Origin: an uncultured Flavobacteriales bacterium
GTDB lineage: Bacteria > Bacteroidota > Bacteroidia > Flavobacteriales > Flavobacteriaceae
NCBI GenBank assembly: GCA_913031385.1
Contig: CAJWCT010000002.1
Coordinates: forward strand, 1-50,080
DNA: 50,080 nt
Direction of reading: 5' to 3'
Numbering within the stretch: position 1 is the first letter of the stretch; each line of letters begins with the position of its first letter. Below the pieces are notes generated by a model, which had not been told where the DNA came from, made no database searches, and was given only the letters and a program-made list of their open reading frames with translations. Positions 9,449 to 18,603 of the stretch are shown piece after piece. Both the position numbers and the translations under genes were made by a program.

Positions 9449-9778
9449 ATGGATTTAAAAAACAGCAAAGCTGCTCAAACTACCGAAACTTATAATAAAG
9501 AAGTTATTGAAGAGAAAACCAATAACATATACGAGGCAATATCTATAATTGCTAAAAGAGCTGAGCAAATTAAAGGTGATGTCAAAAAGGAATTGATTGA
9601 TAAGTTAGAAGAATTTGCAACCTATAATGATAGTTTGGAAGAAATTTTTGAAAATAAAGAGCAAATTGAAGTTTCAAAATTTTATGAAAGACTCCCTAAG
9701 GCTCATGCAATTGCTATTCAAGAATGGTTGGAAGAGAAAATTTACCATAGGGATAGTAATGAAGAAATAGAAGAATAA
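9449..9778 (+). CDS. rpoZ: DNA-directed RNA polymerase omega subunit
   Basis: 'NIYEAISIIAKRAEQIKGDVKKELIDKLEEFA'; located bamD-rpoZ-coaBC as in other Flavobacteriia. Confidence 0.85.
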   Translation: MDLKNSKAAQTTETYNKEVIEEKTNNIYEAISIIAKRAEQIKGDVKKELIDKLEEFATYNDSLEEIFENKEQIEVSKFYERLPKAHAIAIQEWLEEKIYHRDSNEEIEE

Positions 9779-9782
9779 TCAC

Positions 9783-10991
9783 ATGTCAATTTTAAGCGGA
9801 AAAAAAATTCTACTGGGTATATCAGGTGGTATTGCCGCTTATAAAACTGCAATACTTGTTAGATTATTTATTAAAAGTGGTGCTGAGGTAAAAGTTGTTA
9901 TGACCCCTGATGCTAAGGAGTTTATTACACCTTTAACTCTCTCAACATTATCTAAAAACCCAGTATATTCTAGTTTTACTTCTGATGATGAAGATGAGAC
10001 ATGGAACAACCATGTAGATCTTGGAATGTGGGCTGATTTGATTCTAATTTGTCCTGCAACAGCTAATACATTATCAAAAATGGCTAATGGAAATTGTGAC
10101 AATCTGCTCATTGCAGTATACTTGTCAGCAAAATGTCCTGTATATTTTGCTCCAGCTATGGATCTAGATATGTACAAGCATCAATCAACTAAGGATTCAA
10201 TAGCTAAGCTATTAGAAAATGGAAATATTCTAATTCCTGCTGAAACAGGCGAATTAGCAAGCGGTCTGATAGGAGAAGGCAGATTGGCTGAACCAGCTTC
10301 AATTTTAAATTTTATTGAAGCAGATATTATTAAGTCATTGCCTTTAAGAGGTAAAAAAGTATTAGTTACAGCTGGTCCTACTTATGAAGCTATAGATCCT
10401 GTAAGATATATTTCAAATCACTCAAGTGGAAAAATGGGTTTTGAAATTGCAAAAAAGGCTTCAGACTTAGGAGCTGAGGTGTTTTTGATAAGTGGACCAT
10501 CAAATCAAAAAATATCTACTAGATCTATTAATTTGATCAATGTAGTGTCTTCTAAGGATATGCATAAGCAAGTAATTAAATATTATGCTAAATCTGATAT
10601 TGTTATAATGGCAGCTGCAGTTTCAGATTTTAAGCCTAAAGATTTTTCAAATAAAAAAATAAAAAAGGACAATATTCAATCTAAAATTGAGTTAGAAAAA
10701 ACAAAGGATATCTTATTAGAATTAGGAAGACTTAAGAAAAATCAGTTTTTAGTTGGTTTTGCTTTGGAAAATGAAAATGAAATTGAAAATTCTTTGAAAA
10801 AACTAAAAAATAAAAATCTTGATTTAATCATATTAAATTCTCTAAATGATAAAGGAGCTGGTTTTGGAACAGAAACTAATAAGATCACTATTATTAATAA
10901 CAAAGAAGAGCAAACTGATTTTGATTTAAAAGATAAATCTGAGGTTGCAGAAGATATTCTTAAATCTATAATGAGCCAAATAAATGTTTAG
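9783..10991 (+). CDS. coaBC: Bifunctional phosphopantothenoylcysteine decarboxylase / phosphopantothenate-cysteine ligase
   Basis: 'LLGISGGIAAYKTAILVRL', 'APAMDLDMYKHQ', 'VLVTAGPTYEAIDPVRYISNHSSGKMG', 'MAAAVSDFKPK'. Confidence 0.96.
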   Translation: MSILSGKKILLGISGGIAAYKTAILVRLFIKSGAEVKVVMTPDAKEFITPLTLSTLSKNPVYSSFTSDDEDETWNNHVDLGMWADLILICPATANTLSKMANGNCDNLLIAVYLSAKCPVYFAPAMDLDMYKHQSTKDSIAKLLENGNILIPAETGELASGLIGEGRLAEPASILNFIEADIIKSLPLRGKKVLVTAGPTYEAIDPVRYISNHSSGKMGFEIAKKASDLGAEVFLISGPSNQKISTRSINLINVVSSKDMHKQVIKYYAKSDIVIMAAAVSDFKPKDFSNKKIKKDNIQSKIELEKTKDILLELGRLKKNQFLVGFALENENEIENSLKKLKNKNLDLIILNSLNDKGAGFGTETNKITIINNKEEQTDFDLKDKSEVAEDILKSIMSQINV

Positions 10992-11871
10992 ATTAACTTT
11001 AATACTATCACTATTTGTAACAACTCTTACATTTTCTCAAGAGTTAGCATGCACAGTTACTGTAGATGCTAGACAAACTGGCAATGAAAACTTGCAGATT
11101 TTTAGATCGCTTCAAACTCAATTAACTGATTTTATAAACAATACTAAATGGACTAACAGGAATATCAAAAATAATGAAAGGATTGACTGCAGTATGTTTA
11201 TTAATATTTCAAGCCATGATAACGATTTTTTTCAAGCAACCCTGCAAATACAATCATCAAGACCTATTTACAACTCTTCATACAATTCTCCTGTATATAA
11301 TTTTAATGACAAGAATTTTACTTTTAGGTATCAAGAGTTCCAAAATTTAATATTTAATCCGGACGTTTTTGAGTCAAACCTTGTTTCAGTAATAGCTTTT
11401 CATATATATATGATCATGGGTATAGATGCAGATACATTTGATCTTAATAGCGGTGATGTTTTTTACAACCAAGCAAGAAAAATACTAGACTTTTCTCGAC
11501 AAAATGGATTTAAAGGTTGGGCTCCTAATGATGGATTACAATCACGATATTATTTGATTGATAACATCCTCTCTCCAACATACAAGGAATATAGAACAGT
11601 TCTGTTTAATTACCACTTTAAAGGATTAGATTTTATGACTACTGATTTAAAGCTATCTAAAAGTGGAGTATCAAAATCTCTTATGTTGTTGGATCAAATG
11701 AATAAAAGAAGACCTAATTCATTTATTTTAAGGGTATTCTTTGATACGAAATCTAATGAGATTCAAGACATTTTTAGTGGTGGCCCTAGTATTCCAATAA
11801 CCAATCTAATATCAACTTTATCTAAACTAGCTCCAAATCATTCTGATAAATGGAGAAAAATTAGTTTTTAA
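10984..11871 (+). CDS. DUF4835 family protein (PorD-like, type IX secretion associated)
   Basis: Signal peptide plus 'ELACTVTVDARQTGNENLQIFRSLQTQLTDFINNTKWTN', 'VISVIAFHIYMIMGIDADTFDLNSGD'-type sequence; immediately downstream of coaBC. Confidence 0.85.
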   Translation: MFRLTLILSLFVTTLTFSQELACTVTVDARQTGNENLQIFRSLQTQLTDFINNTKWTNRNIKNNERIDCSMFINISSHDNDFFQATLQIQSSRPIYNSSYNSPVYNFNDKNFTFRYQEFQNLIFNPDVFESNLVSVIAFHIYMIMGIDADTFDLNSGDVFYNQARKILDFSRQNGFKGWAPNDGLQSRYYLIDNILSPTYKEYRTVLFNYHFKGLDFMTTDLKLSKSGVSKSLMLLDQMNKRRPNSFILRVFFDTKSNEIQDIFSGGPSIPITNLISTLSKLAPNHSDKWRKISF

Positions 11872-11988
11872 ATAGAAACACTAATTTTTTAATATTTTAA
11901 TCTAAAATCAATTGATTAGAATACATATGCAAAACTGCTATTGAATTAATGATTAAATTTTTTTAACTTACATGAGATATTTAAAAAT

Positions 11989-12801
11989 ATGTCAAATAAT
12001 TTATTAAAAGGGAAGAGGGGAATTATTTTTGGAGCATTAGATGAGAGTTCAATTGCTTGGATAACTGCAGAGAGAGTTCATCAGGAAGGCGGTACATTTG
12101 TTTTATCTAATGCAGCTGTTGCAATAAGAATGGGGCAAATCAATGAGCTTGCAAAGAAAACTAATTCACAAGTTATTGCAGCTGATGCTACGTCAACAGA
12201 AGATCTTGAAACCCTAGTAAAGGAGTCTATGAAGATTCTTGGGGGTAAACTAGATTTTGTTTTGCATTCAATAGGAATGTCTATAAATGTTAGAAAGGGC
12301 AGGCACTATACAGACCAAAAATATGAATGGACTCAAAAAGGAACAGATGTCTCAGCGATGTCATTTCATAAAGTAATGCAGACTCTGTACAAGCAAGATG
12401 CAATGAATGAGTGGGGAAGCATAGTTGCTTTATCCTATATGGCTGCTCAGCGAGTTTTTCCTAATTATAATGATATGGCAGACAATAAAGCCTATTTAGA
12501 GAGTATTGCAAGGAGTTTTGGGTATTTCTTTGGAAAAGACAAGAAAGTTAGAGTAAATACCATCTCACAGTCTCCAACACCTACAACTGCTGGAAAAGGA
12601 GTTAAAGGGTTTGACAGTTTTATTACTTATGCAGAAAAAATGTCTCCACTTGGTAATGCCACTGCTCTTGATTGCGCAAATTATACGATTGCTCTATTTA
12701 GTGATTTTACCAAAAGAGTTACGCTTCAAAACCTCTACAATGATGGAGGCTTTAGCAGTATGGGATTAAGCGATGCCATAATTAACGATATAACAGAATA
12801 A
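11989..12801 (+). CDS. fabI: Enoyl-[acyl-carrier-protein] reductase FabI
   Basis: 'LLKGKRGIIFGALDESSIAW', 'HSIGMSINVRKG', catalytic YX6K in 'YNDMADNKAYLESIARSFG', 'SQSPTPTTAGKGVKGFD'. Confidence 0.95.
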   Translation: MSNNLLKGKRGIIFGALDESSIAWITAERVHQEGGTFVLSNAAVAIRMGQINELAKKTNSQVIAADATSTEDLETLVKESMKILGGKLDFVLHSIGMSINVRKGRHYTDQKYEWTQKGTDVSAMSFHKVMQTLYKQDAMNEWGSIVALSYMAAQRVFPNYNDMADNKAYLESIARSFGYFFGKDKKVRVNTISQSPTPTTAGKGVKGFDSFITYAEKMSPLGNATALDCANYTIALFSDFTKRVTLQNLYNDGGFSSMGLSDAIINDITE

Positions 12802-12831
12802 AAATTAACATACTAACTTAAATATAACATC

Positions 12832-15800
12832 ATGAAAAAAAATTACATCTTATTATTTTTTATAGCATTTTTTCTTTCCCTTAGCTTTCAAGCACAAGTT
12901 GTGGTTGGTGAAGGGACAACTGTAAATGAAGAAATGCCTATAGAACCTTATTATAAATTCTCTTATTCTCAGGTAATTTATCATGCCGGAGAGATTAATG
13001 CATCAGGTACAATTACAGGGCTAAAATATACTGCAAATCCTGAAACTGATCTAGCCAACAGTGATGGCTGGGATGTTTGGATAGGACATACTTCACTTAG
13101 TGCACATGGTGCTGCATTTGTTGATATTTCAGAATTAACACAGGTCTATACTGGAAATGTTACTATCGCAAATCAAGTGGTAAGTATTACCCTTGACACA
13201 CCATTTGAATACAATGGAACTGATAATATTATGGTAGCAGTTAATGAAACATCTAATGTCAATAATGCATATGATTCATCAACTCATGATTTTTATTGCA
13301 CTACAACAACTGGTATTAATCGAGGGCTAGTAACGTATAACGATAGTGCTGCAATAGACCCAAGTAATCCACCTACAGTTATATCTAGCTCTTACAGACA
13401 GTCGTTTGCCAACATAATTTTTGAAGGTATTACACAATCTTGTGAAAACCCAACAGCAGTTGTTATTGATAATATTTTAGGTACATCTGCTGATGTGTCT
13501 TGGACATCTAGTGGTAGTTCATGGGAATATATAGTGTTAACAGCTGCTGATGATCCTCCAGGGGAATCTGATTCAGGAACAGTAGTTAGTAGTGCTTCGG
13601 TAAGTCTTTCAGGATTAACTGAAGTTACTGACTACGTATTTTATGTTAGAAATGTTTGTTCAGGTGAGAATAGTGGTTGGGTAGCAGGTTATTTTAGAAC
13701 TGCCTGTGCTGATCTTTTCACTCTTCCTTTTAATGAAGGATTTAATAATGGTGGTGACCCACCAGTATATGCAATTCCAGCTACAATGCCTGATCCATCA
13801 ACGACAGAAGAGTGTTGGACGATACTTGATTTATCTCCAGCAGAAGCGCCAAGCAATGCTTCATGGGGGATGAATTATTGGGGATCTGGAACTTATGAAG
13901 GAGACAATTCCGCTGCACTTTATACAGACTATAATCAAGGTAAAAATGATGATTATCTAATAACTCCTAGATTAGATCTTACAGGAAATGATAGGTTAAG
14001 ATTTGTTGCTAAATCTTATGGTCCGGCACAGGGATTGAATACTATGGAGGTTTTAATGTCTAGCAACACAAATGCTGCGGAAGATTTTACATTGGTTTTG
14101 AGTCCTGCTTACGAATATCCAGGAGGAGATCAATGGACTGCAGTTTTTGTTGATCTTTCAGCATATACTGGGGCACATTATATTGCATTTCATGTACCTC
14201 CAACTGATGTTGAAGGATTCCAGATGTTTGTGGATGAGGTTGTAGTTGAGCAAATTCCTACATGTGATTATCCAATAAATGTAACAATATCTAATCTTAC
14301 TTCTACTTCTGCCGATCTTTCTTGGGATGCAGGTATGAGTGGTGAAACAGAATGGGAGTATGTACTGCAAGCTTCAGGAGATCCTGCTCCAACAGGAAGT
14401 GGTACAGCTGTAAGTACAAATTCTGTAACCTTAGGTGGATTAACACAAGGCAATGAATATGACTTTTATGTTAGAGCTGATTGTGGTGCTGGAGACTTTA
14501 GTTCTTATATGCCTGTATATGGTGAGTACTTTATGATTCCGGCGATTGGAGCAGTATGTACAGATCCAATTGTAGTAACCTCTTTACCATACAATACTAC
14601 AGATGATACAGCTAATTATCAAGATGATTATGATGGTAGTGCTGGTTCAAATTGTGGTGAATCTGCCTCATACTACCTTAATGGTGATGATGTGGTGTAT
14701 TCTTACACTCCAGCAAGTGATACTTCAATTAATGTTTCTATGACTCCAGTTGCTTCATATTCTGGAATATTTGTATATGATTCTTGTGATGATATTGGGG
14801 TGGAGTGTGTTGCTGGAATAGGAGTATCTAATACTGATGAGAGAGTATTTGATATGAATGTTTATTATGGGACTACTTACTATTTTGTAATTTCTACATG
14901 GGCATCTCCTCAGAGTACTGGATATGATCTTTCAATAACTGAAAACACATGTTCAGATCCTGTTATTACCGTCACTGTTAATGCCTGTAACTCTGCTACA
15001 GATGAATATACAGTTGATGTTGATATTACAGATATGGGATCATCTACACAGTATACTGTTTCAGATGATTTAGGAAATGTTCAATCTACGCAAGCTGCAG
15101 GTGTACTTACATTTACTTTCACAGGAACTCAAAGTCACATTATTACTGTAGAGGGTGATGATGCAAACTGTAATCAAACATATACGGTAATATCTGCTTG
15201 TCAAGCTTGTCATGCTAGTGGAATCAATTGTGCTCTTGGTGATGGATTTGATGCTTTTGTAATTGGTGACATTGATAATTCAGGTTCTGGATGTTCAACT
15301 GATGGTTACGGTAATTTTACTACTATGACTACTGATTTAGAACAGAATGGTACCTATGATTTAACAATGACAACCGGATATGGTAATCAATATGTTCGTG
15401 TATGGATTGATCTGAATGATGATTATGTATTTTCATTGGATGAATTAATAGTGGATAATTATGTACTTGGCGCTGGAGGAAGCTCTGGGACATTTACCGA
15501 AACCATTCAGGTAACAATCCCATCAGATGCTAATTTAGGATCTCATGTTATGAGAGCTAAGTCTAATTGGAATACTGTAGTTCCTGATGATGCTTGTGAG
15601 GTGACATCTTTTGGTGAAACTGAAGATTATACTGTAGTTATAGTTGAATCATCATTAGGAATAAATGATGTAGAGCTTGCGGATCTTAGAATATATCCTA
15701 ATCCTGTAGATGGTAATTATGTAACAATTAAATCTCCAATAGGTGGTGATAAACAGATTGAACTCTTTGATATAAATGGTAGAAGGGTACTTAGTACTAC

Positions 15801-15906
15801 TATTTCAGGAGATATATTAGATATTTCATCTATTAATACTGGCTTCTATATGGTAGAAGTTACCATAAATGGTTATAAAAAGGTTTCTAAATTAATTATT
15901 GAATAA
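12832..15906 (+). CDS. Secreted multidomain protein: fibronectin type III-like domains, choice-of-anchor-J-like segment, GEVED-like domain, T9SS type A C-terminal sorting domain
   Basis: Signal peptide; two FN3-like segments (CENPTAVVIDNILGTSADVSW...; CDYPINVTISNLTSTSADLSW...); 'DDYLITPRLDLTGNDRLRFVAKS'; GEVED-like 'VRVWIDLNDDYVFSLDELIVDN...VMRAKSNWN...GETEDYTVVI'; C-terminal 'LRIYPNPVDGNYVTI...IELFDINGRRVLSTTISGDILDISSINTGFYMVEVTINGYKKVSKLIIE'. Confidence 0.92.
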   Translation: MKKNYILLFFIAFFLSLSFQAQVVVGEGTTVNEEMPIEPYYKFSYSQVIYHAGEINASGTITGLKYTANPETDLANSDGWDVWIGHTSLSAHGAAFVDISELTQVYTGNVTIANQVVSITLDTPFEYNGTDNIMVAVNETSNVNNAYDSSTHDFYCTTTTGINRGLVTYNDSAAIDPSNPPTVISSSYRQSFANIIFEGITQSCENPTAVVIDNILGTSADVSWTSSGSSWEYIVLTAADDPPGESDSGTVVSSASVSLSGLTEVTDYVFYVRNVCSGENSGWVAGYFRTACADLFTLPFNEGFNNGGDPPVYAIPATMPDPSTTEECWTILDLSPAEAPSNASWGMNYWGSGTYEGDNSAALYTDYNQGKNDDYLITPRLDLTGNDRLRFVAKSYGPAQGLNTMEVLMSSNTNAAEDFTLVLSPAYEYPGGDQWTAVFVDLSAYTGAHYIAFHVPPTDVEGFQMFVDEVVVEQIPTCDYPINVTISNLTSTSADLSWDAGMSGETEWEYVLQASGDPAPTGSGTAVSTNSVTLGGLTQGNEYDFYVRADCGAGDFSSYMPVYGEYFMIPAIGAVCTDPIVVTSLPYNTTDDTANYQDDYDGSAGSNCGESASYYLNGDDVVYSYTPASDTSINVSMTPVASYSGIFVYDSCDDIGVECVAGIGVSNTDERVFDMNVYYGTTYYFVISTWASPQSTGYDLSITENTCSDPVITVTVNACNSATDEYTVDVDITDMGSSTQYTVSDDLGNVQSTQAAGVLTFTFTGTQSHIITVEGDDANCNQTYTVISACQACHASGINCALGDGFDAFVIGDIDNSGSGCSTDGYGNFTTMTTDLEQNGTYDLTMTTGYGNQYVRVWIDLNDDYVFSLDELIVDNYVLGAGGSSGTFTETIQVTIPSDANLGSHVMRAKSNWNTVVPDDACEVTSFGETEDYTVVIVESSLGINDVELADLRIYPNPVDGNYVTIKSPIGGDKQIELFDINGRRVLSTTISGDILDISSINTGFYMVEVTINGYKKVSKLIIE

Positions 15907-15924
15907 TAGTTTAGGAATAAAGAC

Positions 15925-15960
15925 AAAAAAGACCTGGTTTTTAAACCGGGTCTTTTTTTT
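15925..15960 (+). terminator. Rho-independent terminator downstream of the T9SS cargo gene
   Basis: GACCTGGTTT-TT-AAACCGGGTC hairpin followed by eight T. Confidence 0.9.
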
Positions 15961-15989
15961 ATATCTACTTGTTTGATTAAATTTGATCT

Positions 15990-16997
15990 ATGACTGAAAA
16001 TGACATTTCTTTTATTATTCCTGTATTCAATAGGCCAAATGAGATAAAAGAACTTTTAGAGAGTTTCACTAAGCTGTCTTCTGAAAAAGATTTTGAAATC
16101 GTAATAATTGAGGATGGATCAACAGATGATTGTCAAGGAGTTATAAAGGATTTTAATACTCAATTAACTATATCTTACTATAAAAAGAATAACACAGGTC
16201 CTGGTGATTCTAGAAATTATGGAATGAAAAAGGCAAAAGGAAACTATTTTATAATATTGGACTCAGATTGTTTATTGCCAGAAGATTATATGCAACATGT
16301 TATTAATAATTTGAACAATAATTATGTTGATTGTTTTGGAGGTGTAGATGCTTCTCATGAGTCTTTTAGTGATTACCAAAAAGCTGTTAGTTTTTCAATG
16401 ACCTCTTTTTTAACTACTGGTGGAATAAGAGGGGGGAAGTATAAGAAAAAACTTTTTCAGCCAAGAAGTTTTAATATGGGAATCTCTAAAGACGCCTTTT
16501 TAAAATCAAATGGATTTGGCAATATACACCCTGGAGAAGACCCAGATTTATCTATTAGACTCAATCTATTAGGGTTTAAAACAGCACTATATAGTGATGT
16601 TATGGTTTTTCACAAGAGAAGAGTCTCAATTAGTAGTTTCTTCAAACAAGTATATAAGTTTGGATTGGTTAGACCAATATTGAATCATTGGCACCCGAAA
16701 TCATTTAGATTGGTATATTATTTCCCGACATTTGCTCTGATATTCCTGATTTTCTCAATTATTGAATTAATTAGAGGGAATCAGATCCCATTATATCTAA
16801 TATTTTCATATATGATACTAGTCTTTATTTCATCAACATACGTTAATAGAAGTTTTAAGATAGGGTTATTATCAATTATTACCAGCGCTATTCAAATTTT
16901 AGGCTATGGCTATGGTTATTTAAAATCAAGTATCATGTTAATTTTTAACAAAAAAAACATAGAAAAGGTTTTTTCTGAAGTTTTTTTTAGTAAATAA
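15990..16997 (+). CDS. Glycosyltransferase family 2 protein
   Basis: 'ISFIIPVFNRPNEIKELLESF', 'VIIEDGSTDD', 'GPGDSRNYGMKKAKGNYFIILDSDC', 'GEDPDLSIRL'. Confidence 0.93.
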   Translation: MTENDISFIIPVFNRPNEIKELLESFTKLSSEKDFEIVIIEDGSTDDCQGVIKDFNTQLTISYYKKNNTGPGDSRNYGMKKAKGNYFIILDSDCLLPEDYMQHVINNLNNNYVDCFGGVDASHESFSDYQKAVSFSMTSFLTTGGIRGGKYKKKLFQPRSFNMGISKDAFLKSNGFGNIHPGEDPDLSIRLNLLGFKTALYSDVMVFHKRRVSISSFFKQVYKFGLVRPILNHWHPKSFRLVYYFPTFALIFLIFSIIELIRGNQIPLYLIFSYMILVFISSTYVNRSFKIGLLSIITSAIQILGYGYGYLKSSIMLIFNKKNIEKVFSEVFFSK

Positions 16998-17002
16998 GAA
17001 AG

Positions 17003-17950
17003 ATGTTTAAAAAGATAAGATCAGTATATAAGACCAGGAAATTCAATGTTTTTCTGTTTTTTGTGCTATTAGCTCTAATCTATTCTATGTTATCTAAATT
17101 AACATCTAATTATACTAAAACTATAGTATTTGCTGTAAAACCGGTGGATGTTCCATCAGATCAAGTTGTATTAAATCAGTCAGTTGACAGCATAAGACTT
17201 GAATTAAAAGGTTATGGATATAATTTAGCTAAATACTATATAGACCAACCAATAATAGAAATTTCACTTAATAATTTAAATAAGGTTAAATCAAAATATC
17301 AATGGACCAAACAAAGAAATTTTTCAGATCTGCAGTCAAAATTTAATAAATCTGTTAGTTTAGTCTCATCTTCAGTTGATCAAATAGATTTTATTATTGA
17401 ACAATATGAATCAAAGAAAGTCCCAGTAGAATTAAAATTAGAAATAGATTATAAATCTGGATTTGACTCTTTTCAAGAATATAAATTATCAAAGGATTCA
17501 ATAATGATAACTGGACCGAATTCATTAATTGATACAATTAATGTGATACAAACTCATAAATTAGTATTAAATCAAATAGACTCAGAGATTAATACTAAAA
17601 TTAGAATTAGATCCCCAGAGAATAGCAACATAATATATTCTGATACTGAAATAGACTTTCAATTGAAAGTAGAGAAATTCACAGAAGAATCTATAAAAGT
17701 TCCTATAACTATTGTAAATATTGATGATAATATGAAAATTAACTATTATCCTAAGGTAGTGTCTGTTTTATATAGGGTTAGTATAAAAGATTATAAAGCT
17801 GTTAATCCAATGGATTTTAGAGTAGAATGTGATTTGAATAGAATTAATAAAGATAATTCAGTATTAATTTCAAGTATTACAAAAAAACCTAGCAATGTTA
17901 AAAAATGTAGAATAGAAAACAATCAAATTCAATACGTAATTATAGAATGA
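17003..17950 (+). CDS. YbbR-like domain-containing membrane-anchored protein
   Basis: Single N-terminal TM then repeated beta-domain sequence (VDVPSDQVVLNQSVDSIRLELKGYGYNLAKYYI); sits between GT2 and coaE. Confidence 0.7.
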   Translation: MFKKIRSVYKTRKFNVFLFFVLLALIYSMLSKLTSNYTKTIVFAVKPVDVPSDQVVLNQSVDSIRLELKGYGYNLAKYYIDQPIIEISLNNLNKVKSKYQWTKQRNFSDLQSKFNKSVSLVSSSVDQIDFIIEQYESKKVPVELKLEIDYKSGFDSFQEYKLSKDSIMITGPNSLIDTINVIQTHKLVLNQIDSEINTKIRIRSPENSNIIYSDTEIDFQLKVEKFTEESIKVPITIVNIDDNMKINYYPKVVSVLYRVSIKDYKAVNPMDFRVECDLNRINKDNSVLISSITKKPSNVKKCRIENNQIQYVIIE

Positions 17951-18531
17951 TAAAAGTTGCTATAACAGGAGGAATTGGTACAGGAAAAACAACTATTTCA
18001 AGTATGTTTGCAGATAAGGGTATCCCTGTATTTAATTCTGATGAGATTGCTAAAGAAATAATGAATACTAATTCCTTATTAAAGAATGAAATTGTAACAG
18101 CTTTTGGAGATAAGGCATATGACAAAAATAAACTAAATAAAGAGTATTTGTCAGATGTTATTTTTAATAATGAAACTTTATTAAAAAAAATAAACTCTAT
18201 AGTTCATCCTTATGTTGCTGATGAATTCAATTCTTGGATACAAGAACAGGATTCTAAATATATAATTTATGAGTCTGCAATTATTTTTGAAAACCAAGCA
18301 GAAGATTTTTTCGATAAAATTATATGTGTAACGGCTTCTGAAGAAGAGGTAATTTCTAGAATAATGAAAAGAAATGATTTTTCAGTTGATAAGATTAAAT
18401 CAATAATTAATAAGCAATTACCCAACGATGCTAAGGTTCAAAAATCTGATTATGTTATAGAAAGTATGAATATTTCAAAGTTGTCAGATAAAGTATTAGA
18501 AATTCATAATGACATAATGGGCTCAATTTAA
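17947..18531 (+). CDS. coaE: Dephospho-CoA kinase
   Basis: P-loop 'VAITGGIGTGKTTISSMFADKGIPVFNSDEIAKE', 'IVHPYVADEF'; 4-bp overlap with the upstream gene. Confidence 0.95.
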   Translation: MIKVAITGGIGTGKTTISSMFADKGIPVFNSDEIAKEIMNTNSLLKNEIVTAFGDKAYDKNKLNKEYLSDVIFNNETLLKKINSIVHPYVADEFNSWIQEQDSKYIIYESAIIFENQAEDFFDKIICVTASEEEVISRIMKRNDFSVDKIKSIINKQLPNDAKVQKSDYVIESMNISKLSDKVLEIHNDIMGSI

Positions 18532-18580
18532 TTCTTCTTAAATCATATGTTAACGATAGGTTAAATTAATTAATCCATTA

Positions 18581-18588
18581 TAATTTTG
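18581..18588 (+). promoter_or_regulatory. TAnnTTTG -7-like element upstream of the rprXY-like genes
   Basis: TAATTTTG 15 nt before the ATG at 18604; no clear -33 element. Confidence 0.4.
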
Positions 18589-18603
18589 CATTAAATTTGA
18601 ATT

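Noticed and set aside
9839-10177. 112-aa minus-strand ORF inside coaBC
   Set aside because: Fully antisense to a clearly conserved enzyme; no family resemblance.
11872-11988. Small RNA or riboswitch in the porD-fabI gap
   Set aside because: AT-rich with no stable hairpin or conserved motif visible.
14158-14453. Two minus-strand ORFs inside the T9SS cargo gene
   Set aside because: Antisense to an intact FN3-like region; composition looks like reversed coding sequence.
17940-18125. Minus-strand 61-aa ORF over the coaE start
   Set aside because: Antisense of conserved coaE P-loop region.
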